Of a DNA stretch of 64,000 bases, positions 1 to 13,700 are shown piece after piece (position 1 is the first letter of the stretch; each line of letters begins with the position of its first letter). The notes under the pieces are model-generated. The model searched no databases. It had not been told where the DNA came from and saw only the letters and a program-made list of their open reading frames with translations. Position numbers and translations under genes: made by a program. Location: NCBI RefSeq assembly GCF_932276165.1, contig NC_063993.1:8628001-8692000 (forward strand), written 5' to 3'. Origin of the DNA: Plutella xylostella (lineage: Eukaryota; Arthropoda; Insecta; Lepidoptera; Plutellidae).

Positions 1-2675
1 CAATTAACTCTCATTTATAATTCAATTATATTTTTTTTTACCGGCTGTCGTGACCAGCAGGCACCCAAGGCGATAACTTTATTGATTTGTTGAGATACCG
101 ATAATGATCGCTACGAACAATTATCTAGATCTTTTGATAGGAGCTTTTATTGAATTTCTGAAGGTGCGAGTTTTGCTTCACAATATCACGATTCGACTAT
201 TAAGACTTAACCTTTAACTTCATTAGGCAAAATGGTTAACAATAGAATATTACTACTATAATATAATAAACCTTACTGCTTAACAATCTTAAATTAATGA
301 AAGTGTAAGTATGTATGTGAATTTCTTAGAATACACTATATTTTAGACAATAATAGGTATATCACATCGGGTTTATCACATAAGTTTATCTAATCTGTTA
401 CGTCCATGTTAAGGGTCACTAAACAAAATATATACATAATACTCACCTAATTTGAACTATATACTTGAACCAACATGTCATTAATAAAAATAGAAAGCAA
501 TTTGCATTCGACTTGATTATCAACACATTGTGAACTCAGTGTCAATAAACAAAACACTGCAATTGGAATCTTGATAACCGCTCCATTCATAGGGCCATTA
601 GAGAATTAGCAAATGAGCTGTCATTGAAACAATTGATATTTCGCAACAGAAGCCGGCAAGCGTGGTTAATTACGATTGCCTATGTTTGATTAATGTTTCA
701 TATTTCACGTGCCTAGTGCGAGGCGTTGTTGTTCGCGACCCTGTGTTAGTTTATATTGTTATTAGATTATTACATATATTACATTAAGTAGCTATTACTT
801 TTTGTCAACCAATGGGTCAAGTGGGGAGGTGAAGGCAGAACTGTCTAATATGAGGGATTATACTCGGTTTCGCTAACAACCGCGACAGCGATATCGCTGA
901 GGTCTGAATACCTAAGCCTTTCAAAATTGTGCATATATACTACAACAGTACATACTGGATGGATGTGATAATGATAACCACTTGATAACCATCATACCGC
1001 ATCTGACCCTTCCTAGTAACTACATATACTATGCAATATAATAGCCTAGTTCTAGTGGCTCCACAAATTGTGCTGCATAGTAATCTAGGTCTAAAAGGGT
1101 ACTTTTTCTAACAACCGGCTAATGCTTGCTTCTCACGCGTCTAACACATTCGCGACCCACTTACTAAAGTGGCACAGAATAAGTAGCTTTATTGTCTTAC
1201 TGCATTCTTTATTCTCCAACAATTATACAATAAATATGACCGCCTCTACGTTAACAATTCTACAGTGTCGACACAATCATGGGAATACAGACCGATAGGA
1301 ATCTATATCTGAAGCTTAGGTTTTACTTTTTATGATCGAATCTATCGAATTTTTTCTTGAAGGAGTTTTAAAGCAATCATCGGTTTATCAATGAATTATC
1401 AACACTGATAATTGTGTTCGTGAGTTTACTATATACCGTAGCGGAGAGTACTTTTTAAGTACTTATACATACCTTTATCCAAAACAAGATAATTTCAACA
1501 CATAATATTCTGTCAGACCAACGCTTCGAAATCATCTGTTGGTGCTAGTTTAAAATTGTGATTGAAACAATATGACAGGGTGATATTGAATGGGCGCCCC
1601 GCTGCGACCGGTCGTGACATTTGACATGACCTTGATAGGACCATGTCATGCCAAGGCTGCTCCATGTATCTCGCTTTGTCTTAGAACTACCGTCGCTGCA
1701 TGCTCTAGATTCCTGGTGCCATTCTTATTGTGATATGGTTTCTTCTTAGTCATGAGCATGCGCCTCTTTGAGAAGATATTAATGTAAGCTATTTAACCGT
1801 GAGAACCCTCTAGTAATAATTATGTTGGTTCAATACAATTTACGTAAATTTGCAGTTTTACCACTAAAAAGTTTAAACAAAGTTTAAGGGGTGTTACGAA
1901 TTATATTTGATAGATTTATAATGCTGTGCTAATCATCTGTTGAATAATGTCCCAAGTTTTTGTGGCAAGGCCTTTATTGTTTAACTCGTGTTATTAATTA
2001 AACACTATAATCTAGCTAGACAGTTTTATTTATGCAATTATTGTTTTTTCATTGATCGAACTTGAATTCTGTTAACATAAATATCTATGCAACTAGATTT
2101 ACAGAAACAGTAAATTTCAACAAACAAATTATAATACCTACCTGAAAATGGAGCAATAATTAACAGCGGTATGCGATTCTAAATTGTTGAACAAACACGT
2201 AATGAATTTGCTCCTAATGTTCGGCTTCCTGTTATTTCCTTTCCATCGAGTATTGCGATCTAAATTGAAATTTAATGTCTTATGTTCGGTATAACTTCTT
2301 TATGATCATTATCCCGTGTGTGCAAAAACTGAATATAGGACGCTGAAGGTCTACCTACACGTTACAAATGTAAGACATTGTGAATTCAACACCATTGCCT
2401 CTAATACAAAGCGATAAAGCAGTGATTAGCGTGGCAGAAATCTGTTGAATTTTTACAGATGGATGGACTCCCCTATAAGGCACAAAAAATAGTAACATGA
2501 TTCCATTATTTATCGGCTTTCGATAATGGTTTTAATTTGATAGCTTTTTATGTATTGTATTCCCATGGAGGGCTTAATGGTTTAATGGAGATACTAAAAC
2601 AAAGTAATGTTGCTAAATCCGTTGCACCCATTTTCCACTGGTACTTCATTGAAGCCAGTGTGAGCAATGAAGGTT
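1..2675. other. gene-free AT-rich stretch
   Basis: I see no exon, repeat family or RNA gene here. All frames are broken by frequent stops and no segment matches the repeats recognised elsewhere in the window. It is probably intergenic or intronic. Confidence 0.5.
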
Positions 2676-2911
2676 AAACACGGGCAATGAAATAGTTCAA
2701 CTCACAAAATACCGACACCAAACAAACCCATTTTTTTTTTCAAACTTTTAATTAAAAAAATTAACAGAATATTAACGTTTTTAGTTGTTAACATCCTGAT
2801 GCTCTGTTAAATGTACTTCGATGTTGCAGAAGGCGTCATTAAGCAACATTTTTCCGTTTAGGAGTAATTTGGTGCTTTTCTCACTGGAACTTTTTCATTG
2901 CCCGTGAGTGT
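2676..2911. mobile_element. MITE, ACACTCACGRGC-tip family
   Basis: The right end carries an inverted ACACTCACGGGCAATG tip and is followed by TA. The left end has a decayed version (ACACGGGCAATGAAA). The interior includes a stretch beginning GTTTAGGAGTAATTTGG that recurs in the copy at 18,245-18,475. Shorter relatives are at 35,630 and 46,353. No coding capacity. A TA target and short inverted ends fit a Tc1/mariner-type nonautonomous element, but that class assignment is inference. Confidence 0.6.
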
Positions 2912-5900
2912 ATAAAGGACTACGAAGGGAATATTTTACATTTATCAATTAGCAATAGATATAATTTTTCCGTGCAATTATAATTATTGTGTCGATTATT
3001 TATGTTACTAACAATGGTTTTAGGAGCTCGACCTAGGTCTTGTTTTAAGCATCTATCACCACGATGTTGGTAAACATCAGTCTACGCCTCGTGATCGCTG
3101 ATTGGCTTGCATTGATTCCTTGATCCCCTGACGCCCTAGTAGTTTAAATTAATTAGCGTTGGATCTTTTGTATGTTTTTTTTACTGATTACGTAAAATGA
3201 GTCTAAGTTGACAGGGTGTTTGCATCAATTTGCATACCAATGTTGCTACGAGTATGAAATTGTCAACATCATCGTTAGAACTACAAGTTCAATTTTGATT
3301 ATTTTATGTTTGTATCTCTTGTAACATATTTTTTGGATTCGCAAGATATTTTGTTAATGTTATGCACTTCTAACTAATAATTTGCCGATCCTAATAATTT
3401 AACTATCGATAAAATAATAAGTCCACTCTCAGTTATTGCCCGCAAAAAATCATAAACATCGGTTTGTTAGAAACAGTAATATAAGTCAGGATAATTTTAT
3501 AATAATACTATATGATTTAAAAAAATAAATCATTATAAGACATACATTTACGGTACCATAGCTTCATATATAAGGATTGATAGTAATAACGACTCTCCTT
3601 ATTTTAGTCTTTATTTGGTAATATTACCTACCTAAAGTAAAATTTTGTCAATTAAGAAACATTAAACTTTTTACAGTAAGTAGTACCTACCTACTTAATA
3701 AATAATCTAATTTAATAAATAATCAGTAATATTTTACAATATGGGTAAATAAAACGACTCTTATGAGTTAAAATAATTGAATGATAAGATGATAACATTA
3801 CCACAAACTTTAATTATACATTTTATTATAGGTTTAGAACAAAATGCCTTACCTATTATAAGAAACTTTTCAAACTTCGATAAAACCAATCATAACAAAG
3901 ATTCGTTTTAGAACATAATGGGTATAAGTAATTGAGTAAAAGTTGCAACACACACGAGTATTTAGCCAACAAATTTAATGTACCCTTTGTGAGTATACAC
4001 ACTATTTGTTTTTTAATTGCTATGCACCTAGTGGGTGTATAAAGGTGTCTACACACTAAAGCCGCCCGTTTAGAGGCACAGCCCACCGGGCCGGGCCAGC
4101 GGCCTCATTTGAAACAAAACACAAGCTAAGATATAGACAACTTCGGAACATGGGCCTCCTCCTAATCTAGAGGGTTTTTTTTCTATAATCTCCGCACATG
4201 GCAGGTAGGTTATATATCACACAACCCAACATTTTATATCCGAAACCAGAGAAAAAATAAGTAGGTACTTTTACTTTAGATAATTTGTTCTTGTCGGACA
4301 TAAAATGTTGTTACCGTGGCGCCATCAGGTCCGAACTGAGACTGTTAGCAGCTACAGTGTATAGACGCCTTTACCTTGCAAGCCAGATCAATAACAGTTA
4401 TCGGAGATAACAAAGAAAGTAATTTATTTTCAAAATTCGAACACGCCCGGTGACCTTGACGCGTTACAGCAAGACCCACATTCGAATAACCTTTGAAAAT
4501 TTAGTTCAGTGATCAGGAGTCACCGGTTTTGCATAATAATGGTACAATAGAAGCGAACGGTGTGAGTCGATGTTACAAAATAAGGCGAAAGAGTAACACC
4601 TCTTCGCAATCGACGGGGAGACTACCGCCCTCTTGCGGCGAACTCATGAATAATTCCAAATTGTGACACGGTTCTAACGCTGCGATGTATTTTGACAAAC
4701 TTACCCATTCTCACCCTTGTCTCTCCAAATTCGACCCTAGGGGCGATAATTTAAAATCTGTAGTCGAGTGAAGAAGGCTTCGCCACGATACGCCCTGAGA
4801 CGTGTGGCGCGGCACTGCTACTTGCGGATTCTCAATTTGCGACAGATTAGGACCTGTCCATACGTAATGGCGAGAAAAATTGCCTTTTAGTGGAAAACGC
4901 CTCCACTCGCCAAGTTGCCAAGTCGCCAGAAAATAGGATCACTATCTTTGCATCTCCGATATAAAACGGTATAATCGTGTATTTAGTACAGAAATAAAAA
5001 CAAAGCCGAATAAAATCTAAATATAAAATATTTTGTTGTAAACATCGAATAAAACATATCTATACCAGACCTTAAACATGGAGTATTGTTGAGTTTGCAT
5101 AAAAACATTGTTAATTATTTCGTACTCTTTTAATAACAAGGTTTTATAGCCATTTTTAAAAAATAACTAACTGCTAAAATAATTCCAACCTCATAAGGAC
5201 ATTTCATCATAAAATTGTTTTACACATGCATGCAAAAACATTTAAAAAGGCAACGCTCAAATATATAATCAATACCACTCGAAGACGATAAATTATTATG
5301 ACTCCCACTTCTTCGGCTTCATTTGTTTTAACGCACATTCACTTATCGCGAAAACTGACTTGAATAAAAAGTGTTATGTGATCCGTACACGAGCCCTTAT
5401 CATGAGAGAAATGTCGTATCCACTTAAAATTAGGCTGTATGTTACATTGCACAGTACGTGTATGTAATGTTGGACTCAATAAGATGATGTAATGTGTTTG
5501 ATAAAATAATTAATAGTTAACTAAGTGGGTAATATAGTGTTTTCAATTTACAAGTTATATATATATACTCTTCTTTTGGAAGTTTGTACTTGCAAGGCAA
5601 AATAATATAAAATCTACACTGGGCCTTGTTGATCTTCACAACTCTCAATCAACGGTATCAACCTTACAATATCCTTAAAATTAAGAATAACTTTGGGGTT
5701 AATTTGAAAGAATCAAACATTAGAAGGTATCTCAATAATTTTTCTCGGAAAACGAAAATGAACGGGTTATACCTAATCGTATATTCTAGACCTATATTCT
5801 ATACCCTTTTGTAAACGCACCCTTAACCATCCACGGACATGGCTCATAAAATTCATTTTACCCTCTTATACTGCTTAATTTAAATTCGTTTCTCTCAATT

Positions 5901-5976
5901 GCTACACGTATACTCGTAGCTTAATTATAAAACTGGGTTTGTGACCGCCATTTAATATTTTTATGTTTTATTTCAG
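2912..5976. other. gene-free stretch
   Basis: AT-rich sequence without a convincing exon. A weak hairpin occurs at 4,228-4,313, where AACATTTTATATCCGA faces TCGGACATAAAATGTT across about 55 bases; it could be a short decayed MITE. Nothing else stands out. Confidence 0.45.
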
Positions 5977-6027
5977 GATTCATTGCTGTTTCTGAAAGAG
6001 GTCACCTACAAGAAACTTATAGCTAAG
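5977..6027 (+). other. candidate 51-bp microexon (unassigned)
   Basis: A pyrimidine-rich tract ending TTTATTTCAG is followed by 51 bases open in one frame (17 codons, starting DSLLFLKEV and ending KKLIAK) and then by the donor GTGCGTAT. The length is a multiple of three and the open frame is in phase 0, so it could be a cassette exon of a plus-strand gene whose other exons lie outside or were missed. I do not recognise the peptide. A chance match of acceptor, short open frame and donor is quite possible in 64 kb. Confidence 0.25.
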
Positions 6028-7189
6028 GTGCGTATACAATACAATTTTACTTCTAGGGAACTTTACTGAAGGGTTAAGGCACTTGTACTTGTTCTAATTT
6101 CCCAAATTTTGCATTTGTCCTGATTCGAGAAAGAACATCATATATTATTTGATAAATTTAAGAAACATAATATAATCATAATAAGTCTAAAGTGCGAAGA
6201 GTTTTTAATTAACATAGCGCTGCAAAATTCCAGGTTTACCACAAAACCTATAGGCGATCTAATTTGATACCTGACACCACGCAATATGACACGGAGTATT
6301 TAGACCATAAAATTTTCAATTCCATACAGTTATTAAACGTTGGGCCATAATGGATAATATAGGTATTATTACGAGCTAGATTTATGATATTATCGGTAAT
6401 TTCAGATAGTTAAGTATTAAATTCTTCTTCTGAGCAATACCTCGACATCGACACGGTATTCGGTAGATTAATAATATAAAAAATATGTTTTAAAAGTCTT
6501 TGAAGTAAAAATCTAACTGCTCTTGCCAAAAAATACTTTAGAAGTAGCTGGGATTATCTGTAGGACATACGTTTTTTTTACGATTTTAAAGTCTTATTAT
6601 GAAAGTTGCTTATCATGTCTGGTACCTAACCCTGGCTACAGGAGGGTACCTAACTGATAGAAAATCCACCCCGTACTTACATGTATACCTACTTGTTCAT
6701 TATATCTAGACGTAAACTAATAATTGGCGATATCATATGTTCCAATAGTTTAAGACTTAAAACTTAACTTTTGGTTTACTTAAACTTTAAGTAAGTAAAC
6801 CAAAAGTTTGGTGTCAATAAACACCCAACACATACCATAACAAATAGCCTGATTAATTACGGCTGTGCAATAAAAAGTAAGTCGTGTGCATTAATCGGGG
6901 CACTTCATCAATATTAATTACTGATCAGTACGTCGGGGCGTGTCTCGTCAGTGTCCATTACTCGCGCAATTACCGGCAGCCATTAGTCATGTCATTGTGA
7001 GCCAGACGTGGATAGCGTAGCTGTGAGTGTTGTGAGTGCTTACAGAGTGAGTGTTTTTTGTTTTTTGCTGTGACTTGTGAGTGTTTGCTGGGGAAGAGTA
7101 AGATGATGGATAGAGCTCAGGATAGAGCGCTGGGGCTCTGGTCGCTGATGATAATATTTTCAGTACTACTATGCTAAAAACCTTTTTTT
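6028..7189. other. gene-free stretch with a small hairpin
   Basis: No exon seen. At 6,767-6,807 ACTTTTGGTTTACTTAA is followed within a few bases by its reverse complement, giving a tight hairpin. Its right arm has an extra GTAA. It may be the fused ends of a lost element. Confidence 0.45.
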
Positions 7190-7262
7190 TATGTAGCCTG
7201 GGTAGAGTCCCACTGCTGGGCAAAGGCCTCCTTATAAATTGACCACCGTTTCCGATCCTGCT
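7190..7262 (-). repeat. LINE-derived fragment (CCACTGCTGGG type)
   Basis: The segment contains CCCACTGCTGGGCAAAGGCC followed by sequence like the degraded 3' ends of RTE/CR1-type retroposons that are common in moths. The same class of motif (CCACTGCTGGACATAGGCC) is inside the better preserved RTE fragment at 31,221. It is too short to classify further. Confidence 0.5.
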
Positions 7263-7634
7263 GAATACATATCTTTACAATAATATGATATCAGTTTTTT
7301 TTATTACTTGAAATATCTGCGTGTCCATATTTGAGAGAAATAAAGTAAATTCAGGTAATTTGCAGATCTTCCAGCAAAAAAATACGATAAAAATTCCAAA
7401 GTATTACCCGTCTGCCGCTGCCGTTGTCCTGAAGAACCCTGTCAAAGTCAAAGTTCAGTTACTGATGCCATCGGTACCATTGTGCACACGCCGCCTCATC
7501 CATCAAACTTTTCCCTTCAATCCTATTTGTTTTGCTGACACTTTTTGTAGCGGGAAGAAAATGGTGTAAAAGTTTTTTTTGCTTACTTTCCTGGATTGTT
7601 TCGTTACATGATTATACATAATATGATATACATA

Positions 7635-7928
7635 AAAAAAAACACGCACTCACGCCTTGTTCTAATGTACTCCCTTGCGGGGTAGGCAGAGGTGCATTGC
7701 TGCATCCACTTTTCGCCAGAGTGTTATGTTAGTCCCAATGTAATAGGGGGCGGGCCTATTGGCATTTTACGGGCACATCCAAGACCCGAGAACAAATATC
7801 TGTGTTTAAACAAATATCTGCCCCAGCCGGGAATCGAACCCGGGACCATCGGCTCAGTAGTCAGGGTCACTAACCAGTACTAACCACTACGCCATTCGGT
7901 CGTCTAACCACTATGCCATTCGGTCGTC
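7635..7928 (-). mobile_element. tRNA-derived SINE, full length
   Basis: Read on the minus strand, the right end starts with a tRNA-like head: box A like TGGCGTAGTGG, box B GGTTCGATTCCC and a tRNA-like arm. A body with CCTATTACATTGGGAC and a short A/C-rich 3' tail follow. It is flanked by a perfect 13-bp target duplication (TATGATATACATA at 7,622-7,634 and 7,929-7,941), proving target-primed insertion. The head carries a short tandem duplication of the CCATTCGGTCGTC segment. The peptide readable across it (motif GIEPG) is a translation artefact, not a gene. Confidence 0.92.
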
Positions 7929-8022
7929 TATGATATACATACCTAATATTATGGGTTATCTTCTACTATTATTGGTACAAAAACAAAATTATGTACATTT
8001 TATTAAATGAATTAATTATAAT

Positions 8023-8237
8023 GTACGGTGGCCTGCGCCTAAAAGTATACAGGCGGAGTTTTTAAAATAGCTCCCTGATGATGAAGGGACCAGCTACAAT
8101 TGTTATAAATCCGGGGACGTGTTGTGTGTGATGTGTGTAGCAGTGGTGTTTATGTGGATGTGCTTGAGCAGCATGTGAGCTTGAGATCGCTATTTTAAAA
8201 ACTCCGCCTGTATACTTTTAGGCGCAGGCCACCGTAC
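8023..8237. mobile_element. MITE with 49-bp inverted ends
   Basis: Bases 8,023-8,071 and 8,189-8,237 are near-perfect reverse complements, starting GTACGGTGGCCTGCGCC. They flank about 117 bases of unrelated non-coding sequence. No clear target duplication is visible, so the exact ends may be off by a base or two. The high arm identity suggests a fairly young insertion. Family unknown. Confidence 0.8.
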
Positions 8238-8862
8238 GTATACATTAATATGCCAGCTACGATATTTTGTTGGAATCATTTTTATTTTCCCTGTTATCTT
8301 TCTATCGAATTGTACTCGTATTACATTTTCACCGAAAGCGTTTTCCAGAAAGCAAAAAATAACACCCTTTAAAAATTCACACACATAAATTGAACGCAAG
8401 ACTCGATGGAAAACCTTCAAGATAATGGAATAACAGATGAGTTACTCGTTTGAGTCATGTAAATTATGCTGTCGATCATCCTTAATCGAGCCTAAAAAGA
8501 TTTTTCGGAGCTACATAGATGGTACATGAAATAACACATGTGTGCTTGATAGGATTTGTACGACGAATACATAGTAGCAATTTTCAAATTAAAGCCCGGC
8601 ATAACAGTTGTTTAATTCAGCGAACTGTTGTAACATCAGAAACACAGTCGCAGGTCCGACTGAGCTCGCTCGAACAACTAGCAAATGAAACTCGCAATTG
8701 TTTAGCGTTGTTTTCGTCAAGAGCAGACTCCGTTTATATTGCAATATGAAGGAATGTATCTGTTGTCAGCCACTTGTTCTGTTCTGGACGCGCCTGTATG
8801 CGGGCTTTGCCTTTCCTGATTAAACTCCTCGCTCCGGAGTTATGTCCTCAAAACTACGAGCC

Positions 8863-8981
8863 AGGGGGGTTACTCTATACTGACGAAAAACGAACGAATG
8901 AGAGCTGTCGTGCAATCGGCACGTTTATTACAACGAGATAGAGTCAGACTCCGTTTTTCGTCATATAGAGTGACCCCCCTG
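8863..8981. mobile_element. MITE, GGGGTCACTCTATA family
   Basis: Inverted ends AGGGGGGTTACTCTATA and TATAGAGTGACCCCCCT enclose about 85 bases. The interior includes ACGAAAAACGAACGA on one side and ACGAGATAGAGTC then CGTTTTTCGTCA on the other. Members of the same family occur at 10,569, 20,380, 24,176, 30,856, 41,197 and 53,330, with a fragment near 46,000. Both flanks contain GCC, possibly a 3-bp duplication. Confidence 0.85.
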
Positions 8982-10568
8982 CCCAGTGTGCGGCTCAAAG
9001 CAAGCTCCGTCTCATTAAAGTTGACATGCTGTAATATCTCACTGAAACTGTTTCCCGCAGTTATTTAGAATGATCCCGCATTGACTGTGGAAACTGATTG
9101 CACGTACGCGGGCTTCAATTAAGGACACTTATTCAGCAGAACAGAAGGGCGCATTGCCTGCGCTTGCGGTATCGTTTCGCAAGGTGCTTAGTAATTGCAG
9201 GCGCGGATCCTTCGTCCCTAAAGGCATAAATACACTGATCGTGCATGCCCGGTGTTCAAATGGCGCGGTTTTGCAATCCTCCCATTGTTTATTGTGCGAG
9301 CGATGCACGGCGCATCGAGTAGTGAATCTGGCAAAACGAAGACGACTGCAGTTGTGGAAATAGGCACCGGCAATCTGAGGATGTAACAAGACAACTTGAC
9401 GGATCCTTGACTCGAATGAACCAAGGTTCGACACGTTGTGTCACTAACAATGCATGTCTTTTATTTTGAGTATTCTGTCCGCTGTTTTTAGTTTGCAAAA
9501 TGAGCATCGTTAGTCGAATGCATTTGTTTATCCGTTCAATAGGATATTTCATAACACCGCATAGTTTGCTTGGTTTGAATGCAATTTTGATTCCAATGTA
9601 TTTTTTTTGTTAAATTGTCTGATTTCAATTCACAAAAGCTTTGCACTTTTTGTTCTTTGGTGTGTGCACAACCTTAAAATATCATATAGCGACGCCCATG
9701 TGTGGTGGGTATGCAGGCGGCGGCGGGAATGCCTCCAATAGCTGGCGGTAAATATTGAACTTAGCGACGTGATCCCACCTCAATACCGAATATTTAATGA
9801 ATATTTTGACCCTCGCGTAAATTCTCGCTAAAGGGAAAATACTCCCGTAATACTTATTTCTATATTTTGGCACCGTTCGCTGTAAGCCCCTGGATTCATG
9901 AAGTTAATACCGTACTTATGAATTCGTGCAATATCACGATTTACTTTGTTGAAATGTTGACGTATAAAATAGCTAACAACGTTTTGATAGTATGTTGATA
10001 GCCACGAAACACACTTATTTTGCACAACAAGTGCTACTAAAATAACTCTTAACTTGCCTACGTTTCTTCATAAAACTATCGATATAATCTCAAACGTAAT
10101 TACCCAAGTCTAATCAGTACCTTAATCTGTTATACGACGCGTAACTAAATTCATCTTACCTTGAATGTAGAGATTCAAATTTTTGCTAATAAAGGTAGCC
10201 AGCAGATAGTAGTAGTACTTAGTAGGTCTGTGTATAGTAGGGGTATAGTTAACAGATGAGGAACAGCAGGGGCGCAAGTCTGCAAAATTACGTTATAGAT
10301 GTCAATCATATGTCAATTGGATTATTATTTATATTAATACAAGAAAATTACATATTATTTGCTAATCCTCGGTGGTGGTAACCCCGCTGATCTTGCGTCA
10401 CTGACCGGTGAGTTGCCATTACTGCGTTATCAGCAAGAAGTGCACCGGATCAGCAGAACAAAGCGGCAATGTGCAGCGCCGTGGGAGGATCTCACGGCCC
10501 GCGGGACTCCCGCCTAATTACTCATTTGGCCAACAATCCGCGCTTTGTGACAGATTAGAAATTAAGCC
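8982..10568. other. gene-free stretch
   Basis: Several short overlapping open frames occur around 9,129-9,552 on both strands, but none has splice context, codon structure or a recognisable motif. I see no repeat family here. Confidence 0.45.
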
Positions 10569-10705
10569 AGGGGGTCACTCTATATGACGAAAAACTAAGT
10601 TTCGGAGCACTGCTGCGCGAGCCACGACTCTATCTCGTTGTATTATACGTGCCGGTTACACGACAGCTCTCGTTAGTTCGTTTTTCGTCAGCATAGAGTA
10701 ACCCT
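10569..10705. mobile_element. MITE, GGGGTCACTCTATA family
   Basis: Starts AGGGGGTCACTCTATATGACG and ends CGTCAGCATAGAGTAACCCT. The centre has TTTCGGAGCACTGC and CGACTCTATCTCG, the family's usual inner motif on the opposite strand. It is a complete non-coding copy. Confidence 0.85.
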
Positions 10706-13700
10706 GCAGCCTCAAGCAAAGTTTTTAGTTGATTGTTTTAGGGGTTGGGCAATTTATTAAAATGTGATTACGCCAATGCACAAGTTGAACGAACTATAGT
10801 TATAGTTAATCGACTACTTTATCTTTGTGAGAATTCGTTTTGAAATGCTCATAAACATGCCACAGAGCGTGTACCTCTGAGGTTTAGTAACTAACAAGTG
10901 AACAAGCTCGTGCGAAGGGCGTGACAGTTCGCGTCTGAAATATTCGTAATGTATTCAGACAACTATGACAAGGTATCAAATTTCTCAATTTGTCATTGTA
11001 ATTTGTACCATATCATTTACTAATGAATTATTCGTAGCGCGGCATGTTGCCATACAGATGCAAATACTATCATTGTCTGATCTCGGTAGGTATGCATTTG
11101 GGACGCGAGCGAAGCAAGGCATACTAACTATACTGTTTACAAAATATTGTTGGCAGGTTCGTTGCAAAATATCATAATTAAGTATCAAGAAAATTTGTTA
11201 AGTTCAGTGCATACTACTTTTGCAACATAAACACAAATATTAGCTACAGTTTGTATGTTAGTTATATAAGTACTAAAATTCTTCCAAAATACTGCTGCCA
11301 ATACACAGAGTGAGCTAAATAAACTATATAACATCATGTGAATTTTCTCATACAACATCAAAATATGCAATTATGTAAATCGGGCAAAAGGTGCATGAGC
11401 TTTCCCGACAGTAAATTGCTTACCCACATACTGTAGTCTGCCTACACAGCTTGATTAGCATGCAGAATTAATAAAATTAAGCCTTGATTCATTGTGCTCA
11501 CGATCTCAATTCCGAGTACATTGTTAAATCATATTGCGACTACAGCTGTCAACGCGCCAATACGTGAATTTTCCACATCGAAGAGTTATTAGATAACACG
11601 CAATCCAATTTTGATCTGACACAACGTCTGGAGCCGTTCCGCTACACAATAGACTATTTGACATTTCAACACGCGTCGCACGTCCCTTTCCGTTCTCATC
11701 TTCAGAAAATGGCGAATGGATGTCCTTATCTGCGGGTTGGGCGAAACTATCAGCATTTGAATACACTCGTTCATCTCTCAGATCAGACAAATTTGCAGCA
11801 TTTTGCTGTCGAGTTTGGAAAATTCCGTTTTTGGACGCGGATAGATTTTGCCATTTTCGGTGCCACATTAAATGCAGTGCTCGTGCGCCCATAAAAGTGC
11901 ACAGCTCTCCGAGATAAGCAAACTGTTTATAAGATTGGAAGTCTTAATGCGAAGTAGCGTAATTCCTTGGTTATCTCTCGCAATACAACTGGCGGAGCGA
12001 GCGTACAGCGAACATCGTCAAATGCATTTTCTCATACGAAATAAGTTGGCTGGGTATTGCGGGGCACGTAGATTTAAATCTTTTGTGAAGCGGCGACGGA
12101 CGCGATGAATGCGAGCTTGATTGTATAATTTAGTTAAGGTAATCTCATGCAACACGTACAACTAGTCTAGGGCTGCAATTTCACATTTCAGACCAATGAG
12201 AGCGGCATTCATGGTTTCCACTTTATTTATTTTATTTTCGTAAAATCGATGACCCGAGCGTAATACAATCTGATTGCTGGTGTTTTCAATTTGTGAAGGC
12301 ATAATAAAATGTTGTGTGCACCAATAAGTGCAGAAAGCAATTTGTAAAATAATAATTATAAGCTTTACAAGTAAGTAAATACGTGCTTTAATTAATAACC
12401 GAAATGATGCTGATGATAAAAATATATCTTATAACATCAAAGCCATACAAATGAGACAATCCGATTAAGTCATACCCTTTTGTTTTTTTTTTTTTTTCAG
12501 TGTGGAATCCATGACTTCAGAGACATAGACATAGGTGACTACGGATACGGATACAATACTCATGTGAAACGAACAAAACCTGTCTTTCTCTCATTGAAAG
12601 AACCTTGTTATTTTGCGTAGCCCTCGTCTTTAGATTTTCCGGGTGCAATTTCCCGAACGAAGACAAGTGGATCGGGGAAGTTCGCGTTTGACGCTGCTAA
12701 TCGAATTGGTTCGGTTTAATCGGCGCGGCGGGCGCGGACGAGTGGGGAGTAATACGCGGAGGTGTGGCCACGACCACCTTTTGATCGCACCCCGGAACTC
12801 CGCTTAGAAAGCAATCGAGTCGGTGTTAATGCTGAAAGTAATTTCTACGGGTTCGCCCGGGCTTTGTGCTGCTGATTCGACACTAATCACAGCTTCATCC
12901 GACACTTGATTGTTATCATTTAATCTCGAGGTCGAACCCTGTGGCCGTAGCTCTCGCCGAATTATGGAAATCTTCAAGTGATCTTTTCCGAAATCGTGAT
13001 TGGCTTTTTTATCCTCTCACTAATTAAGATGTAAATGAAATTTTCTGTTTAATGCTTTTCATTGCTGTGATAAAGCTCCCGTTTTAAGCGACGCTGTCTC
13101 CATGTAATACACTTATGCTGGCAATTAAAATATGCAAATATGCAAAATTGCTCAAACATTCCCGGATTTTTCACATACTTATTTACATAACATAAACGTT
13201 GTAGGTACTTTTATGCTATTCCTTCTTTCTTCTGTTTTGAATTTGAACAGGATATTTCGTCTCAGATAAATGAAATACCTAATTTACGACCGGATACCAA
13301 TTCAGATTCAATTATAATAATAATATTTATGCTATTCGTTTTATTTCAATGAAATATTATCCCGTGATAGAGTACCTACGTTATGTTTCTTAATTTTATC
13401 GATATTGAAATATATTGCGATACGGGTATTAAATGTATACAATTATTTAGGTAATAATAAGCCATAATGGTAGTTACGAGTTCAGCTGCCATGAACAATA
13501 CGGTGTTATAAATTCAATTAAAGACAATATTGATGTAGGCAGTTACTAAAGGATTTAATCATTTTGGGCAATAATTTGATTTCAACCACATTTACTGTAT
13601 ACAGGTAGGATGATAATGGTAATAGGTAGATAGGATTAATGTTCACATAAAAGCGCGTGAAATACCTTTGAGTCATGGAAAATGTATTTCAATCAAATGT

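Noticed and set aside
7692..7883. Open frame with the peptide motif GIEPG, repeated at 28,735 and 55,855
   Set aside because: It is the translation of the tRNA-derived SINE; the same peptide arises wherever the SINE lies.
11524..11892. 122-codon open frame on the minus strand
   Set aside because: It overlaps similar-length frames on the other strand, has no splice signals and no recognisable motif. This is likely a local GC-composition effect.
12500..12610. Acceptor-like poly-T/CAG followed by about 38 open codons
   Set aside because: There is no donor or partner exon, the segment includes a GGATAC repeat, and there is no recognisable peptide.
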